A stretch of 64,000 nucleotides of DNA from Piscinibacter defluvii (GTDB lineage: Bacteria; Pseudomonadota; Gammaproteobacteria; Burkholderiales; Burkholderiaceae_C), in the NCBI RefSeq assembly GCF_004011805.1, contig NZ_ML137196.1, positions 186,001 through 250,000 on the forward strand, given 5' to 3'. Below are positions 18,200 to 27,365 of the stretch, piece by piece. Every line of letters begins with the position of its first letter. Position 1 is the stretch's first letter. Under the pieces are notes generated by a model. It did not search any database. It was not told where the DNA came from and saw only the letters and a list, made by a program, of their open reading frames with translations. Position numbers and translations under genes: made by a program.

Positions 18200-19387
18200 A
18201 TGCCCCTGCCCCGCGACGTCTTTGTGGTCGGTGCCGCGCGCACCGCGATCGGCACCTTCGGCGGAGGCCTGAAGGATGTGCCGCTGGCCGACCTGGCCAC
18301 CCTCGCCGTGAAGACGGCGCTCGAGCGCAGCGGCGCGGCGCCCGCCAGCGTGGGCCATCTCGCGATGGGCACGGTCATCCCGACCGAGCCGCGCGACGCC
18401 TACCTCTCGCGCGTGGCCGCGCTGAACGCCGGGCTGCCGAAGGAGACGCCGGCCTTCAACGTCAACCGGCTGTGCGGCTCGGGCCTGCAGGCCATCGTCT
18501 CGGCGGCGCAGGCGATCACGCTGGGCGACTGCGAGGTCGCCGTCGGCGCCGGTGCCGAATCGATGAGCCGCGGCGCCTACCTGCTGCCGCAGGCCCGCTG
18601 GGGCGCGCGCATGGGCGACAGCCCGATGCTCGACATGGTGGTCGGCGCGCTGAACGACCCGTTCCACAAGATCCACATGGGCATCACCGCGGAGAACGTG
18701 GCCGAGCAGTTCGGCATCAGCCGCACGATGATGGACGAGCTGGCGGTCGAGAGCCACCGGCGCGCCGCCGCGGCCATCGCCGACGGCCGCTTCAAGAGCC
18801 AGATCGTGCCGGTGGTGATCCCGAGCAAGAAGGGCGACCTGAGCTTCGACACCGACGAGCATGTCAAGCCCGGCACGACGATGGAGACGCTGGCGAAGAT
18901 GCGCGCCGCGTTCAAGAAGGACGGTTCGGTCACGGCCGGCAACGCCTCGGGCATCAACGACGGCGCCGGTGCGGTGGTGCTGGCCAGCGCCGACGCGGTG
19001 AAGGCCGGCAACCTGAAGCCGCTGGCACGCCTGGTGGCCTATGCGCACGCCGGCGTCGAGCCGACCATCATGGGCATCGGCCCGGTGCCGGCGACGAAGC
19101 TTGCGCTGGCCAGGGCCGGGCTGAAGGTGGGTGATCTGGACGTGATCGAGTCGAACGAGGCCTTTGCCGCGCAGGCCTGCGCGGTGGTCAAGGAACTGGC
19201 GCTCGACCCGGCCAAGGTGAACCCGAACGGCTCGGGCATCTCGCTCGGCCACCCGATCGGCGCCACCGGCGCGATCATCACCACCAAGGCGCTGTACGAG
19301 CTGCAGCGTGTCGGCGGGCGTTATGCGCTGGTGACGATGTGCATCGGCGGCGGCCAGGGCATCGCCGCGATCTTCGAGCGCGCCTGA
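18200..19387 (+). CDS. bktB: BktB-like acetyl-CoA C-acyltransferase (thiolase)
   Basis: 395 residues. The thiolase catalytic set is complete: nucleophile Cys92 in NRLCGSG, His351 in GHPIGATG and Cys381 in CIGGGQG. The sequence closely follows the pattern of Cupriavidus BktB (for example DPFHKIHMGITAENVAEQ and FDTDEHV), a beta-ketothiolase with broad chain length that feeds PHA synthesis or degrades beta-ketoacyl-CoA. No phaB or phaC is in the window. AAGGAGA precedes the ATG. The stop abuts the stop of the convergent NUDIX-MBL gene with no gap. Confidence 0.9.
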   Translation: MPLPRDVFVVGAARTAIGTFGGGLKDVPLADLATLAVKTALERSGAAPASVGHLAMGTVIPTEPRDAYLSRVAALNAGLPKETPAFNVNRLCGSGLQAIVSAAQAITLGDCEVAVGAGAESMSRGAYLLPQARWGARMGDSPMLDMVVGALNDPFHKIHMGITAENVAEQFGISRTMMDELAVESHRRAAAAIADGRFKSQIVPVVIPSKKGDLSFDTDEHVKPGTTMETLAKMRAAFKKDGSVTAGNASGINDGAGAVVLASADAVKAGNLKPLARLVAYAHAGVEPTIMGIGPVPATKLALARAGLKVGDLDVIESNEAFAAQACAVVKELALDPAKVNPNGSGISLGHPIGATGAIITTKALYELQRVGGRYALVTMCIGGGQGIAAIFERA

Positions 19388-21019
19388 TCAGTCGCGCGCG
19401 GCGGCCCAGCGGCCGTCGCGCTCGTCCACGGCACCCTCGGCGCGCAGCTTGACGAGGTGCGCCAGCAGCGAGCGCAGCGCCACCGGGTGCATGCGCGCCG
19501 GCACGTCGTCGTAGACGCGGGCCAGCAGCGCCTCGGCCGGTGCCGGCCCGAGCGAGCGCAGCGCCTCCAGCACCTTGGCCTCGCGCCGCAGGCGGTGCGT
19601 GATCAGGCGCTCGAAGGCGGCGCGCGGCGGCGCGATCAGGAAGCCGTGCCCGGGCGCGAGCCAGTCCAGTTCGAGCGTGGCCAGCGCACGCAGCGAGGCC
19701 AGGTAGGCCGCCATGTCGCCGTCCGGCGGGTCGATCACGACGGTGCTGCCCTGCATCACATGGTCGCCGGTGAACAGCAGCCGCTCCTCCAGCAGCAGGT
19801 AGCACAGGTGATTGGAGGCGTGGCCGGGTGTGTGGATCACCTGCAGCGTGGCGCCGTCCAGGGCCAGCGTCTCGCCGCCGGCCAGCGGCTGGTCCGGGCG
19901 GAAGCTGTCGTCCTGGCGCTGCGCATGGTCGGCCAGGCGGCCGAGCAGGCGCGCGCCGGTGCGCTCGCGCAGGCGCTGCGCGGCCGGGGAATGGTCGCGG
20001 TGGGTGTGCGTCGCGAGGATCGCCTCGATCGGGCCCGGTGCGGCCGCCAGCAGCGCCTCGACATGCCCGGCGTCGTCCGGCCCGGGGTCGATCACGGCCC
20101 AGGTGTTGCGCGGCCCGCCGCCGACCAGGTAGCTGTTGGTGCCCGGGCCGGTCATCGCCCCCGGGTTGCCGGCGGTGACGCGGATCACCCTCTGCGACAG
20201 CCGCACCGGGTGGCCGGCGCGGATCTCGTAGAGCGCGTCGCCGCGCCCGGCAGGGTCGAGCCGGCCGATCTCGGCCCAGGCCGGCTCGTCCGGCGCCACC
20301 GGGCGTTCGCCGCGCGAACCGGTCGCCACGCGACCGAGGATCGGCGGCACCTCCGCCTGGGCGCGCGCCCAGGCGAGCGCGGACTCGACGTCGTCGAATC
20401 CCCGCAGCCACTCGAGCGTGCGGCGCGTCGGTGTCATCAGCTTCAGCCCGGCCGCGGCGTCCAGCGCCTCGGCGGGACGCAGCCAGCGCTGCTCGACCAG
20501 CTCGTCGGCGTCGTGGCACGGCTCCTGGCCAGCCGGTGCCCGGGCGACGAAGAAGCGCGTGTCGAAGCGCTTGGCGCGGCCGACCGGAGTGATCCAGTGG
20601 CTCAGGTAGACCAGCGCGCCGAAGGTCAGCGTCAGGCCCTCGGCGGCGCACAGCTCGGCGAGGCTGCGCTCACCGCGCGCCAGGGGCGCGCGCCAGCCCT
20701 GCAGGCGCTCGACCGGCAGCGCCGGCGCGGCGAACAGCAGCGCGCATTCCTCGACGCACTCGCGCACCGCGGCGGCCCAGTGGGCCAGCGCGGTCGGGGC
20801 GTCGGTGCGCAGCCGCGTCGCGGCGGCGGCCGCGTCGAAGCGGCCGGCGTGGACGGCAGCCGCGTGGTCGGCCGCGTCGACCAGCCCGCCGGGGAACACC
20901 CAGGCGCCGCTGTTGTGATCGCCGCGTTCGGCGCGGCGCAGCAACAGCGCCTCCGGGCCGCGCGGGCCGTCGCGCAGCACGACGACGGTGGCCGCCGGGC
21001 GCGGCGGCCGCTCGCTCAA
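19388..21019 (-). CDS. NUDIX - metallo-beta-lactamase fusion hydrolase
   Basis: About 543 residues made of two hydrolase domains. Residues about 1-230 are a NUDIX domain with a long insertion in the NUDIX box (FPGGLVDAADH, then about 35 residues, then VRECVEECALLF), as in NUDT7/8/19-type CoA or nucleotide hydrolases. Residues about 275-480 are a metallo-beta-lactamase domain with THTHRDHS, TPGHASNHL, TGDHVM and a final GHG. The end resembles a winged-helix LACTB2-like tail. The probable start is a TTG at 21019 that overlaps the upstream stop (TTGA); no ATG or GTG fits. Possible roles are CoA-ester or nucleotide clean-up. Confidence 0.8.
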   Translation of the reverse strand: MSERPPRPAATVVVLRDGPRGPEALLLRRAERGDHNSGAWVFPGGLVDAADHAAAVHAGRFDAAAAATRLRTDAPTALAHWAAAVRECVEECALLFAAPALPVERLQGWRAPLARGERSLAELCAAEGLTLTFGALVYLSHWITPVGRAKRFDTRFFVARAPAGQEPCHDADELVEQRWLRPAEALDAAAGLKLMTPTRRTLEWLRGFDDVESALAWARAQAEVPPILGRVATGSRGERPVAPDEPAWAEIGRLDPAGRGDALYEIRAGHPVRLSQRVIRVTAGNPGAMTGPGTNSYLVGGGPRNTWAVIDPGPDDAGHVEALLAAAPGPIEAILATHTHRDHSPAAQRLRERTGARLLGRLADHAQRQDDSFRPDQPLAGGETLALDGATLQVIHTPGHASNHLCYLLLEERLLFTGDHVMQGSTVVIDPPDGDMAAYLASLRALATLELDWLAPGHGFLIAPPRAAFERLITHRLRREAKVLEALRSLGPAPAEALLARVYDDVPARMHPVALRSLLAHLVKLRAEGAVDERDGRWAAARD

Positions 21020-21378
21020 CGGCGGAATCCGAGCTCGACGCTGAACCACTGCGGGTTCAGCTTGGCCAGCGGGCCGCGCAGCTTCTCCAGCTCGGCCGGC
21101 GGCGCATGCACCTCGAGCCGGGTGATTTGGGCGATCTTCAGCGCCTCCTGCAGCGTCGGGCCGACGTTGTCGAGGTGGGCCAGCACCGCCGCGGCGTCGT
21201 CGTAGCCCTCGCGGCAATGCGCCTCGTCGCCGCTGAACGAGAAGGCGTAGTGCACGCAGCCGGGCTCGGTGCGCGTCTTGGCGACGAAGGTCTCGCCCAG
21301 CGCCTTGAACTCGGCCATCTTGCCGGGCTGGACCTTGAAGTAGGGCACGAGCGTGCAGCAGGTGTCGGTGGCGGGCAT
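21016..21378 (-). CDS. ABM-domain (antibiotic biosynthesis monooxygenase-like) protein
   Basis: 120 residues with the dimeric alpha-beta barrel pattern of ABM/YgiN proteins: an N-terminal strand VPYFKVQPGKMAEFKALG, then TRTEPGCVHYAFSF, then EGYDDAAAVLAHLDNV. Such proteins are small quinol or heme monooxygenases or binding proteins; the catalytic type cannot be decided from this sequence. AGGAGACAAG precedes the ATG at 21378. The stop overlaps the TTG start of the NUDIX-MBL gene, so the two are translationally coupled. It is divergent from the PLP dehydratase gene (85 bp). Confidence 0.8.
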   Translation of the reverse strand: MPATDTCCTLVPYFKVQPGKMAEFKALGETFVAKTRTEPGCVHYAFSFSGDEAHCREGYDDAAAVLAHLDNVGPTLQEALKIAQITRLEVHAPPAELEKLRGPLAKLNPQWFSVELGFRR

Positions 21379-21463
21379 GGTCTTGTCTCCTGTGGTGGTG
21401 TGGGCCCGGCGGCGATCGTAGCCTCGGCGCGCCGATCCTGCTTTGTGTAGAGTGTTCGCGACC

Positions 21464-22432
21464 ATGCTCGCCTTCTCCGACGTCCAGGCCGCCGCCGAGC
21501 GTCTGCGCGGCATCGCGCACCGCACCCCGGTGCTGAGCTCGCGCACGCTCGACGCGCAGCTCGGCTGCCAGGTGCTGATGAAGGCCGAGAACCTGCAGCG
21601 CATGGGCGCCTTCAAGTTCCGCGGCGGCTACAACGCGGTGAACGTGCTCCCGGCGGCCGAGCGGGCGCGCGGCGTGATCGCGTTCTCCTCCGGCAACCAT
21701 GCGCAGGCGGTGGCGCTGGCGGCCCGCCTGCACGGCTGCCCGGCCGCCATCGTGATGCCCTCGGACGCCCCGGCGCTCAAGCTGGCGGCCACGCGCGGCT
21801 ACGGTGCCGAGGTGATCGTCTACGACCGCTACACGCAGGACCGCGCCGCGATCGCCGCGCAGCTGGCCGCCGAGCGCGGCGGCGCGCTGATCCCGCCCTT
21901 CGACCACCTGCCGGTGATGGCCGGCCAGGGCACCACGGCGCTCGAGCTGATCGAGGACGCCGGGCCGCTGGACGCGCTGATCGTCTGCGCCGGCGGCGGC
22001 GGGCTGCTGTCGGGCTGCGCGGTGGCCGCCAAGCACCTGCTGCCGGGCATCGAGGTCTACGGCGCCGAGCCCGAGCGCGGCAACGACATGCAGCAGTCGC
22101 TGCGGCGCGGCGAGATCGTCACGATCGAGGTGCCGCGCACCATCTGCGACGGCCAGCAGACGCAGGCGGTCGGGCGCCAGCCCTTCGAGGTGATCCGCCG
22201 CCTGGTGAAGGACGTGCTGACGGTGCCCGACCCGGTGGTGGTGCAGGCGATGCGCTTCGCCTTCGAGCGGATGAAAATCGTGCTCGAGCCCTCCGGCGCC
22301 TGCGCGCTGGCCGCGCTGATGCAGCACCGCGAGCGCTTCGCCGGCCGCCGCGTGGGCGTCACGCTGTCGGGCGGCAACGTCGGCATCGAGCGCTTCGTCG
22401 CGCTGCTGTCGGGCGCCGAGGCCGTCGACTGA
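21464..22432 (+). CDS. PLP-dependent threonine/serine dehydratase-like enzyme
   Basis: 322 residues, fold type II PLP enzyme. The Schiff-base lysine is in AFKFRGGYNAV (about residue 53), the substrate-carboxylate loop FSSGNHAQAVA follows, and the glycine-rich phosphate loop is CAGGGGLLSG. It lacks the ACT-like regulatory domain of biosynthetic IlvA, so it is a catabolic threonine/serine dehydratase, serine racemase or threo-3-hydroxyaspartate ammonia-lyase. These three cannot be separated by eye. The ATG at 21464 gives the family N-terminus. Its stop overlaps the start of the next gene (TGATG). Confidence 0.88.
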   Translation: MLAFSDVQAAAERLRGIAHRTPVLSSRTLDAQLGCQVLMKAENLQRMGAFKFRGGYNAVNVLPAAERARGVIAFSSGNHAQAVALAARLHGCPAAIVMPSDAPALKLAATRGYGAEVIVYDRYTQDRAAIAAQLAAERGGALIPPFDHLPVMAGQGTTALELIEDAGPLDALIVCAGGGGLLSGCAVAAKHLLPGIEVYGAEPERGNDMQQSLRRGEIVTIEVPRTICDGQQTQAVGRQPFEVIRRLVKDVLTVPDPVVVQAMRFAFERMKIVLEPSGACALAALMQHRERFAGRRVGVTLSGGNVGIERFVALLSGAEAVD

Positions 22433-23859
22433 TGCGCTGGCCGCGCGCGCTGGGAGGCCTGCTGCTCGCCGGTGTCGCCCTCGGCGGCGCGGCGCTGCTG
22501 CTGGCCAGCTTCGGCGAGGTGCCGCCGCGCCGGCTGGCCGACGCCCTGGAGCGGCGCGCCCGCGGCCACGACGGCCTGGCCGGCGATGCGGCGCGCCTGC
22601 TGGCGCGCGCGGTCGGCGCGTTGGACGCCCGGCTGGCCCCGTTGCCGCTGCGGCCCGCCTGGGCTGTCGGCGTCCAGCCGCAGGGTGCGGCGGCAGTGCC
22701 GGCGCTGCGCGAGCAGCTGGCGCTCGACGACGCACAGCTGCGCCAGGCACTCGCTCAGGCGCGCCCCGGCGACGTGATCACGCTGCTGCCCGGCGCCTGG
22801 CGCCTGTCCGCCCCGCTGGACGCAAACCGGCCGGGGCGCGCCGACGCCCCGATCACGCTGCGGGCACGCCGGCCGGGCGAGGTGACGCTGGAGGTCGACA
22901 CGGTCGAGGCGCTGCGTGTCAGCGCGCCGTACTGGCACGTCGAGAACCTGGTGCTGCGCGGCGTGTGCCGCGAGCACTCGGACTGCGAGCACGCCCTGCA
23001 CGTCAGCGGCGACGCGCGCGGCTTCCAGGCGCGCCACAACGAACTGAGCGACTTCAACGCCCACGTGAAGGTGAACGGCCACGACGGCCGGTTCCCGGAC
23101 GACGGGCTGCTGGAGCACAACACGCTCGCGAACAGCGCCGCGCGCCGCACGGACAACCCGGTGACGCCGGTGGACATCGTCGGCGCGAGCCGCTGGACGC
23201 TGCGTGCCAACCTGATCGCCGACTTCGTGCGCGAGGCCGCCGACACCACCAGCTACGGCGCCTTCGCCAAGGGCGCGGCCGAGGGCACGCGCATGCTGGG
23301 CAACGTGGTGCTGTGCGAGCACCGGCTGCGCGGCCGGCCGGGCTCGCGGGTCGGGCTGTCGCTGGGTGGCGGCGGGTCGCAGCCCTACGCCTGTCGCGAC
23401 CGGCGTTGCGTGGTCGAGCACGACGCCGGCCTGATCGAGGGCAACCTGATCGCGTTCTGCTCCGACGCCGGCATCGACCTGAACGGCGCCGCGCGCAGCC
23501 TGGTGCGCCACAACACGCTGGTGGACACCGGCGGGCTGTCGGCGCGCACCGGCGCCAGCAGCGCCGAGCTGGACGGCAACCTGGTCGACGGTGCGCTGCT
23601 GGCCCGCCAGGGTGCCAGCCTGCACGGCAGCGACGACCTGGCCACGCCCTTGTGGCGCCTGTACCTCGGCAGCCACCCGCAGCGCGCGCTGTTCGCCGAC
23701 CCGGCGGCGCTGGACTTCGCCTGGCGCGACGGGCCGCCGCGCCGCGCCGCGGCCGCCGCCTCGGCGCCGACCGACCTGTGCGGCGCCAGCCGACCGGCGG
23801 CACCCGCCTACGGCGCGTTCGAGGATTTCCGCGCCTGCACGGTGCTCACGCCGCGCTGA
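22432..23859 (+). CDS. Secreted or membrane-anchored right-handed beta-helix protein
   Basis: 475 residues. The N-terminal hydrophobic segment (about 7-26) is a signal peptide or anchor. Residues about 100-400 have repeating short strands with N/D/G turns (RHNELSDFNAHVKVNGHDG, LEHNTLANSA, LVRHNTLVDTGG) as in parallel beta-helix polysaccharide lyases and chondroitinase-B-like proteins. Paired cysteines (CREHSDC, CRDRRC) suggest disulfides and therefore a periplasmic location. No catalytic residues can be assigned. The start overlaps the dehydratase stop by one base; the 3' end overlaps the convergent amidohydrolase gene by 14 bp. Confidence 0.75.
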   Translation: MRWPRALGGLLLAGVALGGAALLLASFGEVPPRRLADALERRARGHDGLAGDAARLLARAVGALDARLAPLPLRPAWAVGVQPQGAAAVPALREQLALDDAQLRQALAQARPGDVITLLPGAWRLSAPLDANRPGRADAPITLRARRPGEVTLEVDTVEALRVSAPYWHVENLVLRGVCREHSDCEHALHVSGDARGFQARHNELSDFNAHVKVNGHDGRFPDDGLLEHNTLANSAARRTDNPVTPVDIVGASRWTLRANLIADFVREAADTTSYGAFAKGAAEGTRMLGNVVLCEHRLRGRPGSRVGLSLGGGGSQPYACRDRRCVVEHDAGLIEGNLIAFCSDAGIDLNGAARSLVRHNTLVDTGGLSARTGASSAELDGNLVDGALLARQGASLHGSDDLATPLWRLYLGSHPQRALFADPAALDFAWRDGPPRRAAAAASAPTDLCGASRPAAPAYGAFEDFRACTVLTPR

Positions 23860-24898
23860 AGGCTTCGAGCACGTTGACCGTGTTGACCCCCACTTCATCC
23901 ACCGCGTAGCCGCCCTCGAACACGAACACCGTGGGCAGCGCGAGCGCGGCGAGGTCGCGCCCGAGCGTGAGGTAGTCGGCGCTGGCCAGGCGGAAGCCGG
24001 AGATCGGGTCGCCCTCGAAGGTGTCGACGCCGAGCGAGACCACCAGCGCGCCCGCGCCGTACGCGCCGATCGCCTCCAGCGCCGTGGCCAGCCCGGCCCG
24101 CCAGGCGGCGAAGCCGGTGCCGCGCGGCAGCGGCAGGTTCAGGTTGCAGCCCGCGCCGGCGCCGGCGCCGCGCTCGTCGGCATGGCCGAGGTAGAACGGG
24201 TACTCGGTGCGCGGGTCGCCGTGGATCGAGGCGAAGAACACGTCGGCGCGCTCGTAGAACAGGGCCTGCGTGCCGTTGCCGTGGTGGTAGTCGACGTCCA
24301 GCACCGCGACGCGTGCGTGGCCGGCCGCGCGCAAGGCCTCGGCGGCCAGCGCGGCGTTGTTCAGGAAGCAGTAGCCACCGAAGAAGTCGGCCCCGGCATG
24401 GTGGCCGGGGGGACGGGTCAGCGCGAAGGCGGCGCGCTCGCCCCCGGCCACCGCCTGCGCGGCCTGCACCGCGCAGCGCGCGCCGGTGCGCGCGGCGGCC
24501 CAGCTGCCGGCCGTCAGCGGCGTGCCGGCGTCGAACGAATACAGGCCCATCCGGGCGGCGAAGTTGTCCGGCTCCACGTCGGCGCGGAAGCCGCGCACCG
24601 GCCAGACCGAGGGCAGCGCGTCGAGCGCCGCGTTGGCCGGGTCGAGCGCGACCCAGTCGTCCCAGGCGCGCGCCAGGAAGCGCAGGTAGCGCGGCGCGTG
24701 CACCCGCTGCAGCAGGGCCTCGAAGGCCATGTCGTCCTCCGGCCCGGGCGTGGCCAGGCGGCCGAGGCCGCGCCGGCGCAGCTCCGCCAGCACATGGTCG
24801 AGCCGCTGCGGCACCTCGTGGCAGGGCACCAGGCGGCCGCGGAACATCTCCTGGCGGCCGGCGTGGCGGGCGTGGTCGGGGTTGTGCAGGACGAGCAT
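23846..24898 (-). CDS. Acetylpolyamine amidohydrolase / class II histone deacetylase-like
   Basis: 350 residues. Zinc ligands are Asp203 and His205 (DVDYHHGNGT) and Asp292 (GVDTFEGDP). The catalytic His pair is 166-167 (PPGHHAG) and the transition-state Tyr is 331 (EGGYAV). The sequence follows Mycoplana acetylpolyamine amidohydrolase closely in several blocks (FFGGYCFLNNAA, YERADVFFASIHGDP), so removal of acetyl groups from N-acetyl-putrescine or -cadaverine is the likely reaction, although other small acetamides are possible. The ATG at 24898 is preferred over one 21 bp upstream. It is divergent from a lipid kinase gene (73 bp). Confidence 0.9.
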   Translation of the reverse strand: MLVLHNPDHARHAGRQEMFRGRLVPCHEVPQRLDHVLAELRRRGLGRLATPGPEDDMAFEALLQRVHAPRYLRFLARAWDDWVALDPANAALDALPSVWPVRGFRADVEPDNFAARMGLYSFDAGTPLTAGSWAAARTGARCAVQAAQAVAGGERAAFALTRPPGHHAGADFFGGYCFLNNAALAAEALRAAGHARVAVLDVDYHHGNGTQALFYERADVFFASIHGDPRTEYPFYLGHADERGAGAGAGCNLNLPLPRGTGFAAWRAGLATALEAIGAYGAGALVVSLGVDTFEGDPISGFRLASADYLTLGRDLAALALPTVFVFEGGYAVDEVGVNTVNVLEAFSAA

Positions 24899-24971
24899 GT
24901 CGTGAAGATTCTCCGCCACCCCGAGGCCGCGGGGACGGATCCGCGCCTTCTTGCGCTAGGCTCCTCGCGCC

Positions 24972-25943
24972 ATGCTTGCGCCGCTCCCGCACGCCGTCCG
25001 CACCGAACGCGCCCTGCGCGCCGCGCGGCCGACCATGGTGCTGCTCAACCCGCGGGCCGCCGGCGGGCGCGCAGCCGCGCTGGCCGGGCCGATGCGCGAC
25101 TGGCTGGCCGGGCACGCGCCCGGGGTGGCGCTGGTCGAGTCCGACAGCATCGAGCGCTCGCGCGCCACGCTGCAATGCCTGCCGCGCAGCAGCCGCGTGG
25201 TGCTGGTGGGCGGCGACGGCACGCTGCACCACATGCTGCCGGTGCTGCTGACGCACCGCCTGGCGCTGGGCATCGTGCCGCTGGGCAGCGGCAACGACAC
25301 CGCTCGTGCGCTGCGCGTCGATACCCTGGCCTGGCCCGAGGCGCTCGAGCTCGCGCTGAACGGCCCGACGCGGCGCATGGATGTCGGCGAGCTGATGACG
25401 CCGCGCCGCCAGGTGCCGTTCATCTCCAGCCTGGCGGCCGGTTTCGATGCCGCGGTGGGCCAGCGGGCGTTGGTCGCTCCACGCGCGCTCACCGGCCTGC
25501 CGCGTTACCTGTGGGCGACCTTCGCCGAGCTGGCCGGTCTGCACCACCACCGCCTGCGCGTGGTCGCCGACGGTCAGCTGCGCCACGAGGGCGAGGCGCT
25601 GTTCGCCTCGGTGCTGAACACGCCGAGCTACGGCAGCGGCATGCCGGCCGCGCCGGCGGCGCGCGTGGCCGACGGCCAGCTCGACCTGCTGCTGGCCGGC
25701 CCGCTCGGCCGGGTGGAGGCGCTGGCGATGCTGCCGCGCCTGCTCAAGGGCACGCACCTGCGCAGTGGCAAGTGCCAGACCTGGCGCTTCCAGCAACTGC
25801 GCGTGGAAAGCGCCGACGAGCTGCCGCTGGCCGCCGACGGCGAACCGCTGCCGCCCTTGCGCAGCTTCGAGGTGCGGCTGCGCGCCAGCGCGATCAGCGT
25901 GGTTGCGGCGCGGCCGCAGAAAGCACCGGAGCGGCCCGGCTGA
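24972..25943 (+). CDS. Diacylglycerol kinase-family lipid kinase
   Basis: 323 residues. The DAGK catalytic domain has LNPRAAGGR near the start, the nucleotide-binding [11 protein letters not shown] (about 77-87) and [12 protein letters not shown] (about 98-109). The C-terminal beta-sandwich (about 135-310) is as in YegS/DgkB relatives. Members phosphorylate diacylglycerol, phosphatidylglycerol or sphingoid lipids at the inner membrane; the substrate is undetermined. Its last 50 bp overlap the convergent dadA gene. Confidence 0.88.
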   Translation: MLAPLPHAVRTERALRAARPTMVLLNPRAAGGRAAALAGPMRDWLAGHAPGVALVESDSIERSRATLQCLPRSSRVVLVGGDGTLHHMLPVLLTHRLALGIVPLGSGNDTARALRVDTLAWPEALELALNGPTRRMDVGELMTPRRQVPFISSLAAGFDAAVGQRALVAPRALTGLPRYLWATFAELAGLHHHRLRVVADGQLRHEGEALFASVLNTPSYGSGMPAAPAARVADGQLDLLLAGPLGRVEALAMLPRLLKGTHLRSGKCQTWRFQQLRVESADELPLAADGEPLPPLRSFEVRLRASAISVVAARPQKAPERPG

Positions 25944-27213
25944 AACGCGCGTCGTAGGCCCCGGTGTAGCGCTCGACGGTCAGGCCGTCCATGTCGATGG
26001 CCGGCGCGTGGCCGGAGATCAGGTCGGCCATCACGCGGCCGGTGCCGGCAGCCATGGTCCAGCCCAGCGTGCCGTGGCCGGTGGCGAGGTAGAGATTCGG
26101 CAGCCGGGTCGGGCCCACGATCGGCGTGCCGTCGGGTGTCATCGGGCGCAGGCCGCACCAGAACTCGGCCTTCGCCACGTCGCCGCCGGCCGGGAACAGG
26201 TCGCTCACCACATGCTCCAGCGTGCGGCGGCGCGCCTCGTGCAGTTGCAGCGTGTAGCCGGCCAGCTCGGCCGTGCCGCCGACGCGGATGCGCTCGCCCA
26301 GGCGCGTCACCGCGACCTTGTGCGTCTCGTCCATCACGGTCGACTCCGGGGCGCCGGAGGCATCGGTGATGGGCACGGTGATCGAGTAGCCCTTCACCGG
26401 GTAGACCGGGATGTGCAGGCCCAAGGGCTTGAGCAGCGTGGGCGAGTAGCTGCCCAGTGCCAGCAGGTAGGCGTCGGCCTGCAGGCGCCCGGCGCTCGTC
26501 GCCACGCCGGTGATGCGGCCGCCTTCGGCCTCGATGCGCTCGATGGCCGTGCCGTAGCGGAACTCCACGCCGGCCTGTGCCGCCAGGGCGGCCAGGTTCT
26601 GCGTGAACTTGAAGCAGTCGCCGGTCTCGTCGCCGGGCAGCAGCAGGCCGCCGACGAACTTGTCCTGAACGCGCGCCAGGGCCGGCTCGTGGCGGATGCA
26701 GCCGGCGCGGTCGAGCAGCTCGAAGCGCACGCCGTAGCGCTTGAGCACCTCGATGTCGGCCCCGGTGCCGTCGAGCTGCTTCTGGGTCCGGAAGAGCTGC
26801 AGGGTGCCCTGGGTGCGCTGGTCGTACTGGATGCCGGTGGCCGCGCGCAGCTCGCGCAGGCAGTCGCGGCTGTACTCGGCCAGGCGCACCATGCGCCCCT
26901 TGTTGAGCTCGTAGCGCGCGGCGGTGCAGTTGCGCAGCATCGCCAGGCCCCAGCGCACCATCGCCATGTCGAGCTGCGGTCGGATCACCAGCGGGCGGTG
27001 GTGCATCAGCAGCCACTTGATCGCCTTGACGGGCACGCCCGGACCGGCCCAGGGCGCCGAGTAGCCGGGCGACACCTCGCCGGCATTGGCGAAGCTGGTC
27101 TCCAGCGCCGCGCCCGGCTGGCGGTCGACCACCGTGACCTCGTGCCCGGCCTTGGCCAGATGCCAGGCGCTGCTCACGCCGATCACGCCGCTGCCCAGAA
27201 TCATCACCTTCAT
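25894..27213 (-). CDS. dadA: D-amino-acid dehydrogenase
   Basis: 439 residues. An N-terminal FAD-binding Rossmann motif ([17 protein letters not shown]) and the second FAD signature [20 protein letters not shown], cited here from [10 protein letters not shown], are hallmarks of DadA. The C-terminal [14 protein letters not shown] closes the FAD site. The membrane-associated enzyme oxidises D-alanine and other D-amino acids to 2-oxoacids, passing electrons to quinone. No alanine racemase or Lrp gene is next to it. The ATG at 27213 is the family start. Its 3' end overlaps the lipid kinase gene by 50 bp. Confidence 0.94.
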   Translation of the reverse strand: MKVMILGSGVIGVSSAWHLAKAGHEVTVVDRQPGAALETSFANAGEVSPGYSAPWAGPGVPVKAIKWLLMHHRPLVIRPQLDMAMVRWGLAMLRNCTAARYELNKGRMVRLAEYSRDCLRELRAATGIQYDQRTQGTLQLFRTQKQLDGTGADIEVLKRYGVRFELLDRAGCIRHEPALARVQDKFVGGLLLPGDETGDCFKFTQNLAALAAQAGVEFRYGTAIERIEAEGGRITGVATSAGRLQADAYLLALGSYSPTLLKPLGLHIPVYPVKGYSITVPITDASGAPESTVMDETHKVAVTRLGERIRVGGTAELAGYTLQLHEARRRTLEHVVSDLFPAGGDVAKAEFWCGLRPMTPDGTPIVGPTRLPNLYLATGHGTLGWTMAAGTGRVMADLISGHAPAIDMDGLTVERYTGAYDARFSRAAPVLSAAAPQPR

Positions 27214-27365
27214 GCCGCGCACCCCCGCTTGGATGGACGGGAAGCTTATCGACGCGCCCCCCGCAGAACTCGCGGGTTTTCGACGAGGTCCGTTTCCGGC
27301 ACCGAATCTTCCAGCCCCCGGCCCGTCACGCGCCGAACAAGATTCGCCCGCACAATGGGCCACGC

